From contig JANZZV010000001.1 in NCBI GenBank assembly GCA_026419195.1, positions 248,001 to 312,000 on the forward strand: a stretch of 64,000 nt of DNA, in the 5' to 3' direction. The DNA comes from Fervidobacterium sp. GTDB taxonomy: Bacteria; Thermotogota; Thermotogae; Thermotogales; Fervidobacteriaceae. Below are positions 16,281 through 24,707 of the stretch, one piece after another. Below the pieces are notes generated by a model. The model searched no databases. It was not told the origin of the DNA and saw only the letters and a list, made by a program, of their open reading frames with translations. The stretch's first letter is position 1; each line of letters starts with the position of its first letter. Made by a program: the position numbers and the translations under genes.

Positions 16281-17578
16281 GTTTTATTCAGTTGTTAAAC
16301 TATCTTTACTTCACAAGACCGTACAATACAATGAAGCTTGGACTTTTTAGGATAGAGCAATTACTTTCTAAAATGGGAAATCCACATATTGGAGTTAAAT
16401 ACTTTCATGTTACTGGTTCAAATGGCAAAGGTAGTGTGACAACATTTCTCGAGTACCTTACTTATCATCACAATCATAATGTTACTGGCTTTTATTCACC
16501 GCATTTGTCTACAATACTTGAGCGATTTCATTGGAACACCGAGCTTATAAGTGTTGAAGATTTTGTGAAAAGTGCGGAGTTTGTCAAGCCTTTTGCGGAG
16601 GAGCTGGATAAATTTGGTGATGAGTTTTCACCAAGCTTTTTCGAATACATGACCGCTACATATTTTCACATAACATCGGTCAAAAAGGCGGAATACGGTA
16701 GTGTCGAGGTAGGACTTGGGGGACGGTTTGATTCAACTAATGTTATAACCCCTGTTGTGTCAGTTATTACAACGGTGTCCTTAGAGCACACAAATGTACT
16801 TGGAGATACAGTAGAGCAGATCGCCTTTGAAAAAGGTGGAATAATTAAAAACGGAATCCCTGTTGTTATTGGGAAGATGACCCAGGAGGCTAAGGACGTA
16901 ATATATGAGATTGCCAAACAGAAAAATGCGAGGGTTTACGAGTTTGGAAAAGATTTTTCTGCAGAAGTTGTAGATTATTCTTTTGATAGAAATATTTACA
17001 ATTATTATGGCGACAGCACTATTAAAGGTATACCAGTACGTCTGAACGGGAAACATCAATTATACAATATTGCAGTAGCTTTAAAGGCATACGAATTAGT
17101 AGAAAAATTGAATAGTAGCAACGTTGTTGCTGCAATGGAAAATGCGTTTATTCCGGGAAGATTTGAATTATTCAACGGATTTGTTCTTGATGGTTCTCAC
17201 AATCCGCAGGCAGCTCAGACTTTTGCTGAAAACGTGGAAATTTACTTTCCGAAGAAGAAACGAGCTGCGCTTTTCGGAATAGTTGATGATAAGGATAAAG
17301 AAAATGTACTCAAGTATATTGGTCCGCTCTTTGACAAAATCATAGTTACAAAACCTCCATCAAAGCGAGCACAAAAGATAGAAGAAACTTACGAGATTGC
17401 GAAGAAATATTGTTCAAACGTTGTTTTAGAACCGGAACCATTAAAAGGACTGGAAATTCTTGAAAAATGCGATGCTGATGTAAGATTTGTAACAGGTTCA
17501 TTTTATCTCATAGGGCTAGTTAGAGATTTTCTAAAGAATGGTCACATAAGTGAAGAATTGAAAATAGGTGGAGCGTAG
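16277..17578 (+). CDS. folC: Folylpolyglutamate synthase / dihydrofolate synthase
   Basis: It adds glutamates to folates (and may convert dihydropteroate to dihydrofolate). It is a Mur-ligase-type ATP-dependent enzyme with the P-loop 'VTGSNGKGSVTT' at about 47-58, the FolC signature 'GFYSPHLSTILERF', and 'EVGLGGRFDSTNVI' with the family's conserved acidic metal region. The C-terminal ligase domain has 'VLDGSHNPQAAQTF'. Length 433 fits. The start ATG overlaps the valS stop (ATGA), with GGAGG upstream, so it is translationally coupled to valS, a frequent bacterial gene pair. Confidence 0.95.
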   Translation: MSFIQLLNYLYFTRPYNTMKLGLFRIEQLLSKMGNPHIGVKYFHVTGSNGKGSVTTFLEYLTYHHNHNVTGFYSPHLSTILERFHWNTELISVEDFVKSAEFVKPFAEELDKFGDEFSPSFFEYMTATYFHITSVKKAEYGSVEVGLGGRFDSTNVITPVVSVITTVSLEHTNVLGDTVEQIAFEKGGIIKNGIPVVIGKMTQEAKDVIYEIAKQKNARVYEFGKDFSAEVVDYSFDRNIYNYYGDSTIKGIPVRLNGKHQLYNIAVALKAYELVEKLNSSNVVAAMENAFIPGRFELFNGFVLDGSHNPQAAQTFAENVEIYFPKKKRAALFGIVDDKDKENVLKYIGPLFDKIIVTKPPSKRAQKIEETYEIAKKYCSNVVLEPEPLKGLEILEKCDADVRFVTGSFYLIGLVRDFLKNGHISEELKIGGA

Positions 17579-17599
17579 AATTAAGGAGGTGTTGTTCTT

Positions 17600-17950
17600 T
17601 TGGTAGTTTTCAATAACGTGAGTGAAATTTTGAAAAAGTTAATGAAAGTTCTTGAGAAAAAAGAAGCGATAGATCCTGTTGTTCTTGACATGTCCAAAAC
17701 ACGTTTATTAACGGACTATTTTGTTATCTGTACAGCTAATAGCAATATTCATATGAAGAGTTTAAGAGACGAGATTGTTGAGTTTTTCAACGAAAATGGT
17801 AAAGAGCTTATCTATTATGATAAAGGAGACAATTACGATTGGTTACTAATAGACGCTGGAGATATTGTTATACATATCTTTACCAAAAGTGCACGTGAAT
17901 TCTACGATATTGAGCATTTATGGCTTGATGCTGAGAGGTTAGTGTTCTAG
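17600..17950 (+). CDS. rsfS: Ribosomal silencing factor RsfS
   Basis: A 116-residue member of the RsfS/Iojap family. It binds ribosomal protein L14 and blocks subunit joining when nutrients are scarce. Typical segments are 'VVLDMSKTRLLTDYFVICTANSNIHMKSLRDEI' near the start and the family end motif 'WLLIDAGDIVIHIFTKSAREFYDIEHLW', given here as signature pieces of one continuous fold. The start is TTG at 17600, nine bases after AGGAGGT. It directly abuts the deaminase gene (TAG then ATG). Confidence 0.95.
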   Translation: MVVFNNVSEILKKLMKVLEKKEAIDPVVLDMSKTRLLTDYFVICTANSNIHMKSLRDEIVEFFNENGKELIYYDKGDNYDWLLIDAGDIVIHIFTKSAREFYDIEHLWLDAERLVF

Positions 17951-19183
17951 ATGATTCTGAAAGATGCTCTTGTACTAATAGATGACAAACTTAGGAAGGT
18001 TGATATAAGAATAATTGATGGCATTATAAAGGATATAAATGTTTCAATAGCTCCGAGTTCTGGAGAAGAAGTTTTAGATCTTTCGGGAAAAGTGATATTA
18101 CCAGGGTTTGTGAACACACATACCCACGTTGCAATGTCTCTTTTTAGAGGCTTTGCGGAAGATTTGTCATTTAACAAGTGGCTTTTTGAAAAGATACTAC
18201 CTTCTGAAGAAAAACTCACCTCAGAAGCGGTGTATTATTCAAGTCTTATGAGCATGATAGAAATGGTCTCATATGGAACAGTGGCTTTTTGTGATATGTA
18301 CTTTTACGAAGATGCAGTTGCACAAGCCGTTGCCGATTTTGGTATGAAAGCTCTCCTTACACGTGGATTAGTTGATAACAATGGCGATGACAACGGAAGG
18401 TTAGAGGAAAATTTGAAACTATACAAAAAATGGCACGGATACGATAATCGTATTTACATTGGTCTTGGTCCACACGCACCGTACTCCTGTTCAAAAGAAT
18501 ATCTCCTAAAGATAGTGGAAATAGCTAAAACAAACGATATGGCAGTTACAATGCACTTTTTTGAAAATGCGTGGGAATACGATAAATATTCCCCAGAGGA
18601 AATAATAAGAATAGGTTTTGACAGGATCCATTTTATACCTGTCCATTGTACTCAGCTGAGAAAAGAAAACTTGGATGTTGTTGTGGGAACTTATCCGTCA
18701 ATAAATACTGTGAGTAACATGAAGCTTGGCAACGGTATTGCACCTATTAGTGATATGATAGAAAAAGATATAAGAATAACAATTGGAACAGATGGACCCG
18801 CGAGCAATAATTCTCAAAATGTTCTTTTTGATTTGAGAGTAAGTATTTTGTCACAAAAAATGCTCAACCCTGAACAATTTAATGTGATAACTGCATTTAA
18901 TAGTATTACAGTAAATGGATACGAAGCGTTGCGAGTGAAAGGTGGCAAGATAGCCGTTGATTATCCGGCTGATTTGGTTATTTTAGATCAAGAACATCCT
19001 CAACTGCAACCGCTTGATAATTTTTTAAATAATCTTATTCACTCTTACACAGATAGAGTTTATGCGACTATGATAAATGGAAAATTTGTTTATATAAATG
19101 GTCATTATCCAACTATAGATTACAAGGAGGTGCTTGAGAAATTTACGATTTTCTCGAGGAAGGTTATAGGTATAGAAAACTGA
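17951..19183 (+). CDS. mtaD: 5'-methylthioadenosine/S-adenosylhomocysteine deaminase-type amidohydrolase
   Basis: It probably deaminates S-adenosylhomocysteine, methylthioadenosine or adenosine to the inosyl compounds, feeding methyl-cycle salvage. Amidohydrolase-superfamily metal ligands are visible: 'GFVNTHTHVAMSLFRG' (H57, H59), 'MHFFENAWE', 'PVHCTQL', and the catalytic Asp in 'GTDGPASNN'. The 'LGPHAPYSCSKE' segment is typical of this deaminase group. Thermotoga maritima has a biochemically studied homologue of this type. Length 410 fits. It starts immediately after rsfS; its 3' end overlaps the radical SAM gene by 43 bases. Confidence 0.85.
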   Translation: MILKDALVLIDDKLRKVDIRIIDGIIKDINVSIAPSSGEEVLDLSGKVILPGFVNTHTHVAMSLFRGFAEDLSFNKWLFEKILPSEEKLTSEAVYYSSLMSMIEMVSYGTVAFCDMYFYEDAVAQAVADFGMKALLTRGLVDNNGDDNGRLEENLKLYKKWHGYDNRIYIGLGPHAPYSCSKEYLLKIVEIAKTNDMAVTMHFFENAWEYDKYSPEEIIRIGFDRIHFIPVHCTQLRKENLDVVVGTYPSINTVSNMKLGNGIAPISDMIEKDIRITIGTDGPASNNSQNVLFDLRVSILSQKMLNPEQFNVITAFNSITVNGYEALRVKGGKIAVDYPADLVILDQEHPQLQPLDNFLNNLIHSYTDRVYATMINGKFVYINGHYPTIDYKEVLEKFTIFSRKVIGIEN

Positions 19184-20064
19184 GTGTTGAATTAAAGAAA
19201 AAGTATAAGGAGCGTGTCCAAAGATTACCAATAAACGCTGGTTTTACGTGTCCAAATAGAATAAACGGAAAGCCTGGATGCTTATTTTGTGATGAAACTG
19301 GTAGTGGTTTCACAACGTTTTTTGGAAAAGATATCAGAGAGCAAATTAAGTTGATGCGGGAAAAATACAAAAAGAAAGGTGTAAATAAATTCATAGCCTA
19401 TTTTCAAAACTATACCAACACATTTGCACCTTTGGAGACACTTAGAGAGTTATACACACAGGCAATAGAAGAAGATATCGTACAGCTTGATATAGCTACA
19501 AGACCAGACTGCGTGAACGTAATGGTCTTGGAATTACTAAAGGAAATAAGTCAGGATTACAAGATACCAATATCTCTTGACGTAGGACTACAAACTGCAA
19601 ACTACCATACACTTGTGAAAGTTAACAGAGGACACACTTTGGCTGAGTATATATATGCAGTAAGTTTAATAAAAAAATACGATTTTGAAATAGTTTCTCA
19701 TGTAATTTTGAATTTGCCAGGTGATAATACACTTGACGTAATTGAAACTGCAAAGATCTTATCAGCACTCAACGTGGATGGAGTAAAGATCCATTCATTG
19801 TACATAGTGGAAGGCACGGTGTTCGCTGAGATGTTTAAATCTGGTAAGTTGGACATTTGTACACTTGAAACGTATGTTGAGCGAGTGGTAACGTTTCTTG
19901 AGTATTTATCTCCGAAGATAGTAATCCATAGACTTGTGGCAGATCCACCTTTAAAAGGAACGATTTTTGGAAACTGGGGTAAGAGTAAGAATGAGATTGT
20001 ATCGATAATAGAAAAGAAGATGAAAGATAAAGACACATACCAAGGTAAGAAGGCAATGTTTTAA
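19141..20064 (+). CDS. Radical SAM protein, TIGR01212 (YhcC-like) family, apparent ATT start
   Basis: A radical SAM protein of the YhcC/TIGR01212 type, role not established. The frame is open from 19138. It holds the family's N-terminal block 'YRKLSVELKKKYKERVQRL', then 'INAGFTCPNR' and the cluster cysteines C37, C47 and C50 ('GCLFC'). No ATG, GTG or TTG occurs in frame before these cysteines. The next ATG, at 19351, would delete them. An ATT at 19141 lies nine bases after a near-perfect SD (AAGGAGGTG), the same spacing as rsfS, so I call ATT as the start, giving 307 residues. The C-terminus has 'VIHRLVADPP', typical of the family. A sequencing error is the alternative. Confidence 0.82.
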   Translation: MYDFLEEGYRYRKLSVELKKKYKERVQRLPINAGFTCPNRINGKPGCLFCDETGSGFTTFFGKDIREQIKLMREKYKKKGVNKFIAYFQNYTNTFAPLETLRELYTQAIEEDIVQLDIATRPDCVNVMVLELLKEISQDYKIPISLDVGLQTANYHTLVKVNRGHTLAEYIYAVSLIKKYDFEIVSHVILNLPGDNTLDVIETAKILSALNVDGVKIHSLYIVEGTVFAEMFKSGKLDICTLETYVERVVTFLEYLSPKIVIHRLVADPPLKGTIFGNWGKSKNEIVSIIEKKMKDKDTYQGKKAMF

Positions 20065-20261
20065 CATAATAACAAACATCTTATTTACCGATGAGGCATA
20101 AAACAATAATTTATAAGATAATTGATAGAGAAGTACTTTTGAATTTATTTAAAGGAAAATGATGGATAACCTCTGAAAATGTTCTGATTCTTTGAAATAG
20201 CAAAGTTCCAAGGCAAAGATACTGAAATAAATCTTTTTTTCTAATATAATTTAAAAGACTT

Positions 20262-20294
20262 AAAAAGACCGCCGATGTTTTCGGCGGTCTTTTT
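20262..20294. terminator. Bidirectional rho-independent terminator
   Basis: A perfect 14-bp stem, AAAAAGACCGCCGA (20262-20275) and TCGGCGGTCTTTTT (20281-20294), has a 5-base loop. It lies between the converging radical SAM and solute-binding protein genes. The ~200 bases between the radical SAM stop and the hairpin are AT-rich with no gene. Confidence 0.93.
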
Positions 20295-20310
20295 GCTTTT
20301 TAGTTTTTAA

Positions 20311-22161
20311 TTATTGTTGTTTGTAGAGAATATAGAAGTCATTACCTGGTCTCATTGGGTTGTCGTACCAACCCTTGACCCATGTTCTTTGTACACGGAC
20401 GCCAACTGGTTGATACACTGGAACACTGATACAATTGTCTATAACAAATTTTTGGATTTGCAGGTACAGTCTTGCACGCGTGGATGGATCCGTCTCGGCA
20501 GCAGCTTGTTCTATGAGGTCATCAAGACTCTTTCCACCGAGTTCTTTTCTTGGAGCACTGACGAATTTTCTGAAGTTTTCACCTTGTCTTCCACTGTAAT
20601 CGCCTTTGCTGTGATAATAGGTGAATATGAAGTTATCTGGGTCTGGATAGTCCGCAAGCCATCCAAGTATGAATACTGGTAATTCACCACGTTTTGTTGA
20701 ATCAAGGAATGTTGGCCATTGGAGTGGTTGTACTTCTATCTTTGCCTTGCCAGGTGCTGCCATTTCAAGGTACATCTTAACCATTTCTGCAACTCTTTGC
20801 CTTGCTACGTTACCTTGGTTATATGCTACGCTGAATTTAAACCCTTTTGCCCAAGCTTGCCCATTCCATGCTTTTTTCAAGTTGTCTTGAACCTCTTTAA
20901 TGTTAAATCTGTAGAGCGGAAGTGACGGATCAAATCCAAGCATACCTTCCGGTAATGCCGTTGGTATTCTCTTACCAAAGCCTTTGAGAACGTCTCTAAT
21001 CAAAGCATCATAATTCACTGCTGCTGCCACTGCTTTTCTTGCGTAGATATCGTTGAAAAAGTCTGTAGGTATACCGTTTCCATCAAGTTTACCAGAACCA
21101 ATATATTTGCTTGACGGGTTAACTGACCAGTTGAACGCAAGTACCGTAACAGAAAGTGTTGGTATGTTTTCTATTATTTGAATATCTTTGTTACCTCTGA
21201 GTTGGTCAAGATATTCAAGAACAACAGCGATTGAGTCTGCATCTCCTTTTTCAATCATTGCCTTTCTTGTTGACCACTCATCAATACCCCAGATGATGAC
21301 TTTTTTAATCTTTGCTGGTTCTCTCCAATAACTTTCGTTTGCCACAAGTGTAACTTTCTGTTGTTTTCTGTCCCATTCTACGAATTTGTATGGACCTGTT
21401 CCCATTGCGTAAGCATACAATGGAGATTTTTCTTTTTCAAGATCTTTGTATTTCCACCATGTCTCTGCTTTTCCATCCCAAAGACCAAGTTTTATACAAG
21501 TTTCTTTGTCAAGCACTGCTGCCCAATGAGCACTTTGAGCAATGATGTTCATGAATGGTGCGTATGGTTTAACAAGTTTGATAATAACGTTATCCCCTTG
21601 AACCTCTATTGCAGGATCAACAACTTGTTTGTAAAAATCAATAACTTTTTGTCTGTATTCTGGTTTTGGTTCGCCACTTTTATCGAATATTTCGCTGACA
21701 GGTTTCCCAACAAATTCTTCAAGCTTTTCATCCCTGGAATGTGTGCCAAACAACGCATACCACAACATCCACATCGGTCCACCAGATGGATCGTACAACA
21801 ATCCTCTTTCAAACGAATACTCTACATCCTCAGGTGTAAGTGGGTTCCCATTGTGGAATTTTACACCTTTTCTAATAGGGAATATGTATGTCTTACCACC
21901 GTCTTTAATCAAACCGTTTTTAACTGTCGGAACTTCTGTCGCGAGCCTTGGTTCAAACTCGCTAACGCTTCTACCTTTGTAGGCTATAAGGTTTTCGTAA
22001 ACGTTATAAAGCACTTCTCCACTTGCCGTATCATACGCAAGGTGTGGGTCAAGTGTGTCGGGCTCTCCTATAGTTGCACTAACGTATGTTGTTGGATCAA
22101 ATGCTACGAGCATACCAACTAACATAAAAATACCAAAAAGTACTACCAGCCACTTCTTCAC
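20311..22161 (-). CDS. ABC transporter substrate-binding protein, family 5 (peptide/oligosaccharide)
   Basis: A 616-residue exported solute-binding protein. The N-terminal signal peptide is 'MKKWLVVLFGIFMLVGMLVA', without a lipobox Cys, so it is probably released into or held in the periplasm under the toga. The mature part begins 'TYVSATIGEPDTLDPHLAYDTASGEVLYNVYE', the hallmark of SBP family 5, and has 'RKGVKFHNGNPLTPEDVEYSFERG' and 'YPDPDNFIFTYYHSKGDY'. Family members bind peptides, or in Thermotogales often oligosaccharides; the ligand cannot be read off. No permease or ATPase genes are adjacent. The start is GTG at 22161 behind GGAGGGGGG. Confidence 0.9.
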   Translation of the reverse strand: MKKWLVVLFGIFMLVGMLVAFDPTTYVSATIGEPDTLDPHLAYDTASGEVLYNVYENLIAYKGRSVSEFEPRLATEVPTVKNGLIKDGGKTYIFPIRKGVKFHNGNPLTPEDVEYSFERGLLYDPSGGPMWMLWYALFGTHSRDEKLEEFVGKPVSEIFDKSGEPKPEYRQKVIDFYKQVVDPAIEVQGDNVIIKLVKPYAPFMNIIAQSAHWAAVLDKETCIKLGLWDGKAETWWKYKDLEKEKSPLYAYAMGTGPYKFVEWDRKQQKVTLVANESYWREPAKIKKVIIWGIDEWSTRKAMIEKGDADSIAVVLEYLDQLRGNKDIQIIENIPTLSVTVLAFNWSVNPSSKYIGSGKLDGNGIPTDFFNDIYARKAVAAAVNYDALIRDVLKGFGKRIPTALPEGMLGFDPSLPLYRFNIKEVQDNLKKAWNGQAWAKGFKFSVAYNQGNVARQRVAEMVKMYLEMAAPGKAKIEVQPLQWPTFLDSTKRGELPVFILGWLADYPDPDNFIFTYYHSKGDYSGRQGENFRKFVSAPRKELGGKSLDDLIEQAAAETDPSTRARLYLQIQKFVIDNCISVPVYQPVGVRVQRTWVKGWYDNPMRPGNDFYILYKQQ

Positions 22162-22222
22162 AAAAATCCCCCCTCCAAAAGGATGTGTTCAGGATAAATA
22201 CAAGATCGAAAACACTAAATTT

Positions 22223-22252
22223 ATTATACCACACCTTCAGAAAAAGTTGCAA
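22223..22252 (-). promoter_or_regulatory. Promoter of the solute-binding protein gene
   Basis: The minus strand has TTGCAA (22247-22252), an 18-base spacer and the extended -10 TGGTATAAT (22223-22231). The leader to the GTG start is about 55 bases. Confidence 0.6.
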
Positions 22253-22358
22253 TTGTTAACATAAAAATCTTTCATAAGCATGAATTTGTTAAAGATCAAT
22301 ACGGTATACTAAAGAGAATTTCCATAGCAAAACCATTAGAAATATTTTAAAATAGGCA

Positions 22359-22381
22359 AAAGTGCCCTGAAAGGGCACTTT
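22359..22381 (-). terminator. Rho-independent terminator of the secreted-protein gene
   Basis: AAAGTGCCCT-GAA-AGGGCACTTT is a 10-bp stem with a 3-base loop. On the minus strand it is followed by TTTTGCC. It lies 35 bases past the stop of the gene ending at 22416. Confidence 0.8.
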
Positions 22382-22415
22382 GGATGTTTAATCTTGCTAA
22401 TCTTTATAAATATTA

Positions 22416-23081
22416 TTATTTGAACCTTCTAAAACCGCGTATCATGTGTCCTCCAAATGGACTTTGGAACATTATAGCTTTTTGAAAACCATCTAAAGGT
22501 TGCTGACTAAATTTGTACTTTACACCATCTATAACGATGCTTTCTGGTACGATTGAAGTTCTTTTGACACCAGTAATTTTGAAATCGTCTCCTACTTTTA
22601 GGTTTCTCCAAACTGGAATAACTTGAGCTGGAAGCTTTATTTCTTTTCCCTTATCATCGGCAAGAATTAGTGTGGCATCTGTCTTTGATATTTCGATCTT
22701 TTTAATTTTGAAACTAAGCGTTACGTACTCTAGGGTATCTCTTATAGGCTTTAGTCTCAACTGAATTCTGTAACCTGAGGTTTCTATATAAATGGGAACA
22801 ACGAAAGTAGTTTTGGTGCCCTTCACAGAAATTGATGAGCCCACTTTAACAGCTGTAGGGTTTGCAAATGAAAGAGGAATTCTTACATCGGTTCCCTCTG
22901 AGGTAACTGTTACGTAACCGTTACCTTTTAAGCCCATAACAACTTCTTTGACCTGACCAGAAAGTTCAAAACTTGACTTTTCAAGCGTGAGTATATTACT
23001 CAAAGAAGCAAAACTACCTTGAATTGCTAAGGACAAAACTAACGGTACTACCGTAAACAAAACACCTAAAACCTTTCTCAT
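22416..23081 (-). CDS. Secreted protein with two tandem OB-like repeats, function unknown
   Basis: A 221-residue protein I do not recognise. It has a clear signal peptide ('MRKVLGVLFTVVPLVLSL..GSFA'). The mature part looks like an internal duplication of ~70 residues. Unit 1 has 'GTDVRIPLSFANPTAVKVGSSISVKGTK' followed by 'VVPIYI' and unit 2 has 'GKEIKLPAQVIPVWRNLKVGDDFKITGVK' followed by 'IVPESI'; the shared pattern is I/V-x-L-P, VKVG/LKVG, I-x-G-x-K and VP. This beta-rich pattern suggests small OB-fold domains. The C-terminus is basic and Gly/Phe-rich. The start ATG at 23081 lies 7 bases after AGGAGGT; the GTG at 23090 falls inside the SD. It diverges from the glycosidase-like gene and has its own terminator. 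Confidence 0.65.
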   Translation of the reverse strand: MRKVLGVLFTVVPLVLSLAIQGSFASLSNILTLEKSSFELSGQVKEVVMGLKGNGYVTVTSEGTDVRIPLSFANPTAVKVGSSISVKGTKTTFVVPIYIETSGYRIQLRLKPIRDTLEYVTLSFKIKKIEISKTDATLILADDKGKEIKLPAQVIPVWRNLKVGDDFKITGVKRTSIVPESIVIDGVKYKFSQQPLDGFQKAIMFQSPFGGHMIRGFRRFK

Positions 23082-23280
23082 ACATCTCACCTCCTACTGA
23101 TTTATGGTTGTTGTACAATCTGTGATTTTCACATTTATGATAACGAATCAAGCTTAAAAAATCCTTAAAACATGACTATTTACCATCGACTTGAATAACT
23201 GCTAGAAGTATTTAGTGCTAACATAACGTATGTTCTGTAAGAATGTCTATGACCTGTTGAAAATTAGGTATGAATTGTTG

Positions 23281-23308
23281 TTGACAATGTTTAGTTTCAG
23301 ACTATAAT
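23281..23308 (+). promoter_or_regulatory. Promoter of the GHL10-like gene; 321-base divergent intergenic region
   Basis: TTGACA (23281-23286), a 16-base spacer and TATAAT (23303-23308) form one of the two best consensus promoters in the window. It lies about 100 bases before the GTG at 23412. The remainder of 23091-23411 is AT-rich; I see no gene and no clear promoter for the opposite gene in it. Confidence 0.7.
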
Positions 23309-23411
23309 AAATTCGGTAATCAAAATTAGGTTTGAGATTTATATAGTTATTTCTTATCCTTTCAATCGTTTTTATATTCTTTTTTCAAACTAACATTTTG
23401 GAGGGATACGC

Positions 23412-24638
23412 GTGGAAAGAAAAAAAGTATTGAACAAAGTTATACCTATCATTTTATTTTTGTTTTCAGTTTTGACTTTTTCCCAGCCTCTTGCAATTTG
23501 GGTTGTTCGTGATCAAATTACTTCACCTGAAAGAATAGATAATGTGATCAAAATAGCAGCGGAAGTTGGTGCTCAAAGATTGTATGTCCAGGTTGTTGGT
23601 AGGATGGATGCCTACTATAAATCAGATGTTTTGCCTCGTTCTGAGGCATTAAACTCTCAGCCTGATGATTTTGATCCGCTTGGTTATATCATTTCGCGCG
23701 CTCAGCCATTGAACATAAAAATTTCTGCCTGGATGAATACGTTTTACGTCTGGCCCTTTAACTCAAGACCGAAAAGCCCAAAACACGTTGTAAATCAACA
23801 TCCTGAATGGATAACCTACGATTCTGAAGGTGTGAGTTTACTTAGTTACACGAGAGCAAACGGATACGTTGAGGGTTTGTTTTTAGATCCAGGAATTCCA
23901 GAGGTAAGAGACTACGTAGCTTCTGTGGCAAGTGAAATAGCAAGAAAGTATGCTGTTGATGAAATACACCTTGATTTTATAAGATATCCACACTCCAACT
24001 TTGGATATAACCCTATTGCTCTTGAATATTACAAGGAGTTTTACAAAGAATATTCAAAAGGCAAAACTTTATTGGAGTCTTTGGACGCATTCGATAAGTT
24101 TAGGACACTTCAAGTAAATCTCACCGTTCGACAAGTGTATCAATCAGTAAAAAAGTATGGTAAAAATTTGTCAGCTGCCGTTTTTGCTAATTATCAGAGT
24201 GAAGCACTAAGATATAAGTTTCAAGACTGGGTCAGTTGGGTAAAAGGAGGATACATTGATTATGTTTGTCTTATGGCTTACAGCTCAAATCCAAAAGATG
24301 TGTTGTCAATCGCAACTTCAACGTTTAATCGCTTAGGTGATTTATCAAGAGTGAGAATAGGTATCGGGGCAATGAATATGAGAAAAGATCCATCGAAGAT
24401 AGTAGAAACAGCTAGGTCTTTGGAAGCATTGAAACCAAATGAAATTATAATATTTTCTTTTGAAGATGTTATGATAGAAGACGTAAAAAAATCCGTTGTG
24501 GTTGTATCAGGTGTTAACATTTTTCAGAATGCCCAAAATGTTCAGATTAACTCACCAATTGTAACACCAGAATCATCTTCAACTATATCTTCTACGCCTG
24601 AAAATGTATTACCACCAATACAACCTACTTCATTTTGA
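23412..24638 (+). CDS. Secreted glycoside-hydrolase-like protein, GHL10 (YngK) family
   Basis: A 408-residue exported protein with a signal peptide ('VIPIILFLFSVLTFS') and a TIM-barrel-like catalytic domain. Recognisable pieces are 'AIWVVRDQITSPERIDNVIKIA', 'RLYVQVVGRMDAYY', 'AWMNTFYVW', 'GLFLDPGIPEVRDYVASVA', 'DEIHLDFIRYP' and 'DYVCLMAYS'. These fit the hypothetical glycosyl hydrolase-like GHL10 family, which may act on peptidoglycan or other polysaccharide. Activity is not proven for most members. The C-terminal ~45 residues are Ser/Thr/Pro-rich and low in complexity. GTG start at 23412 with TTTTGGAGGG upstream. Confidence 0.83.
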   Translation: MERKKVLNKVIPIILFLFSVLTFSQPLAIWVVRDQITSPERIDNVIKIAAEVGAQRLYVQVVGRMDAYYKSDVLPRSEALNSQPDDFDPLGYIISRAQPLNIKISAWMNTFYVWPFNSRPKSPKHVVNQHPEWITYDSEGVSLLSYTRANGYVEGLFLDPGIPEVRDYVASVASEIARKYAVDEIHLDFIRYPHSNFGYNPIALEYYKEFYKEYSKGKTLLESLDAFDKFRTLQVNLTVRQVYQSVKKYGKNLSAAVFANYQSEALRYKFQDWVSWVKGGYIDYVCLMAYSSNPKDVLSIATSTFNRLGDLSRVRIGIGAMNMRKDPSKIVETARSLEALKPNEIIIFSFEDVMIEDVKKSVVVVSGVNIFQNAQNVQINSPIVTPESSSTISSTPENVLPPIQPTSF

Positions 24639-24651
24639 TTAATATAAGCAA

Positions 24652-24707
24652 GAAAAAAGAGTTAGTTGTTAGATCAAATGTTAATCTTTGATCTTAGTTC
24701 TTTTTTT
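24652..24707. terminator. Hairpin terminator shared by converging genes
   Basis: AGATCAAA (24671-24678) pairs with TTTGATCT (24687-24694) around an 8-base loop. Downstream on the plus strand is TTCTTTTTTT (24699-24707); upstream is AAAAAAGA, a T-run for the minus strand. The stem overlaps the last codons of the endonuclease V gene. It can end the GHL10-like gene and, less clearly, the minus operon. Confidence 0.55.

Noticed and set aside
21361-22122. 253-codon open frame on the plus strand opposite the solute-binding protein gene
   Set aside because: Fully antisense to a strongly supported gene, Cys/Phe/Trp-rich composition, no SD; a shadow of codon bias.
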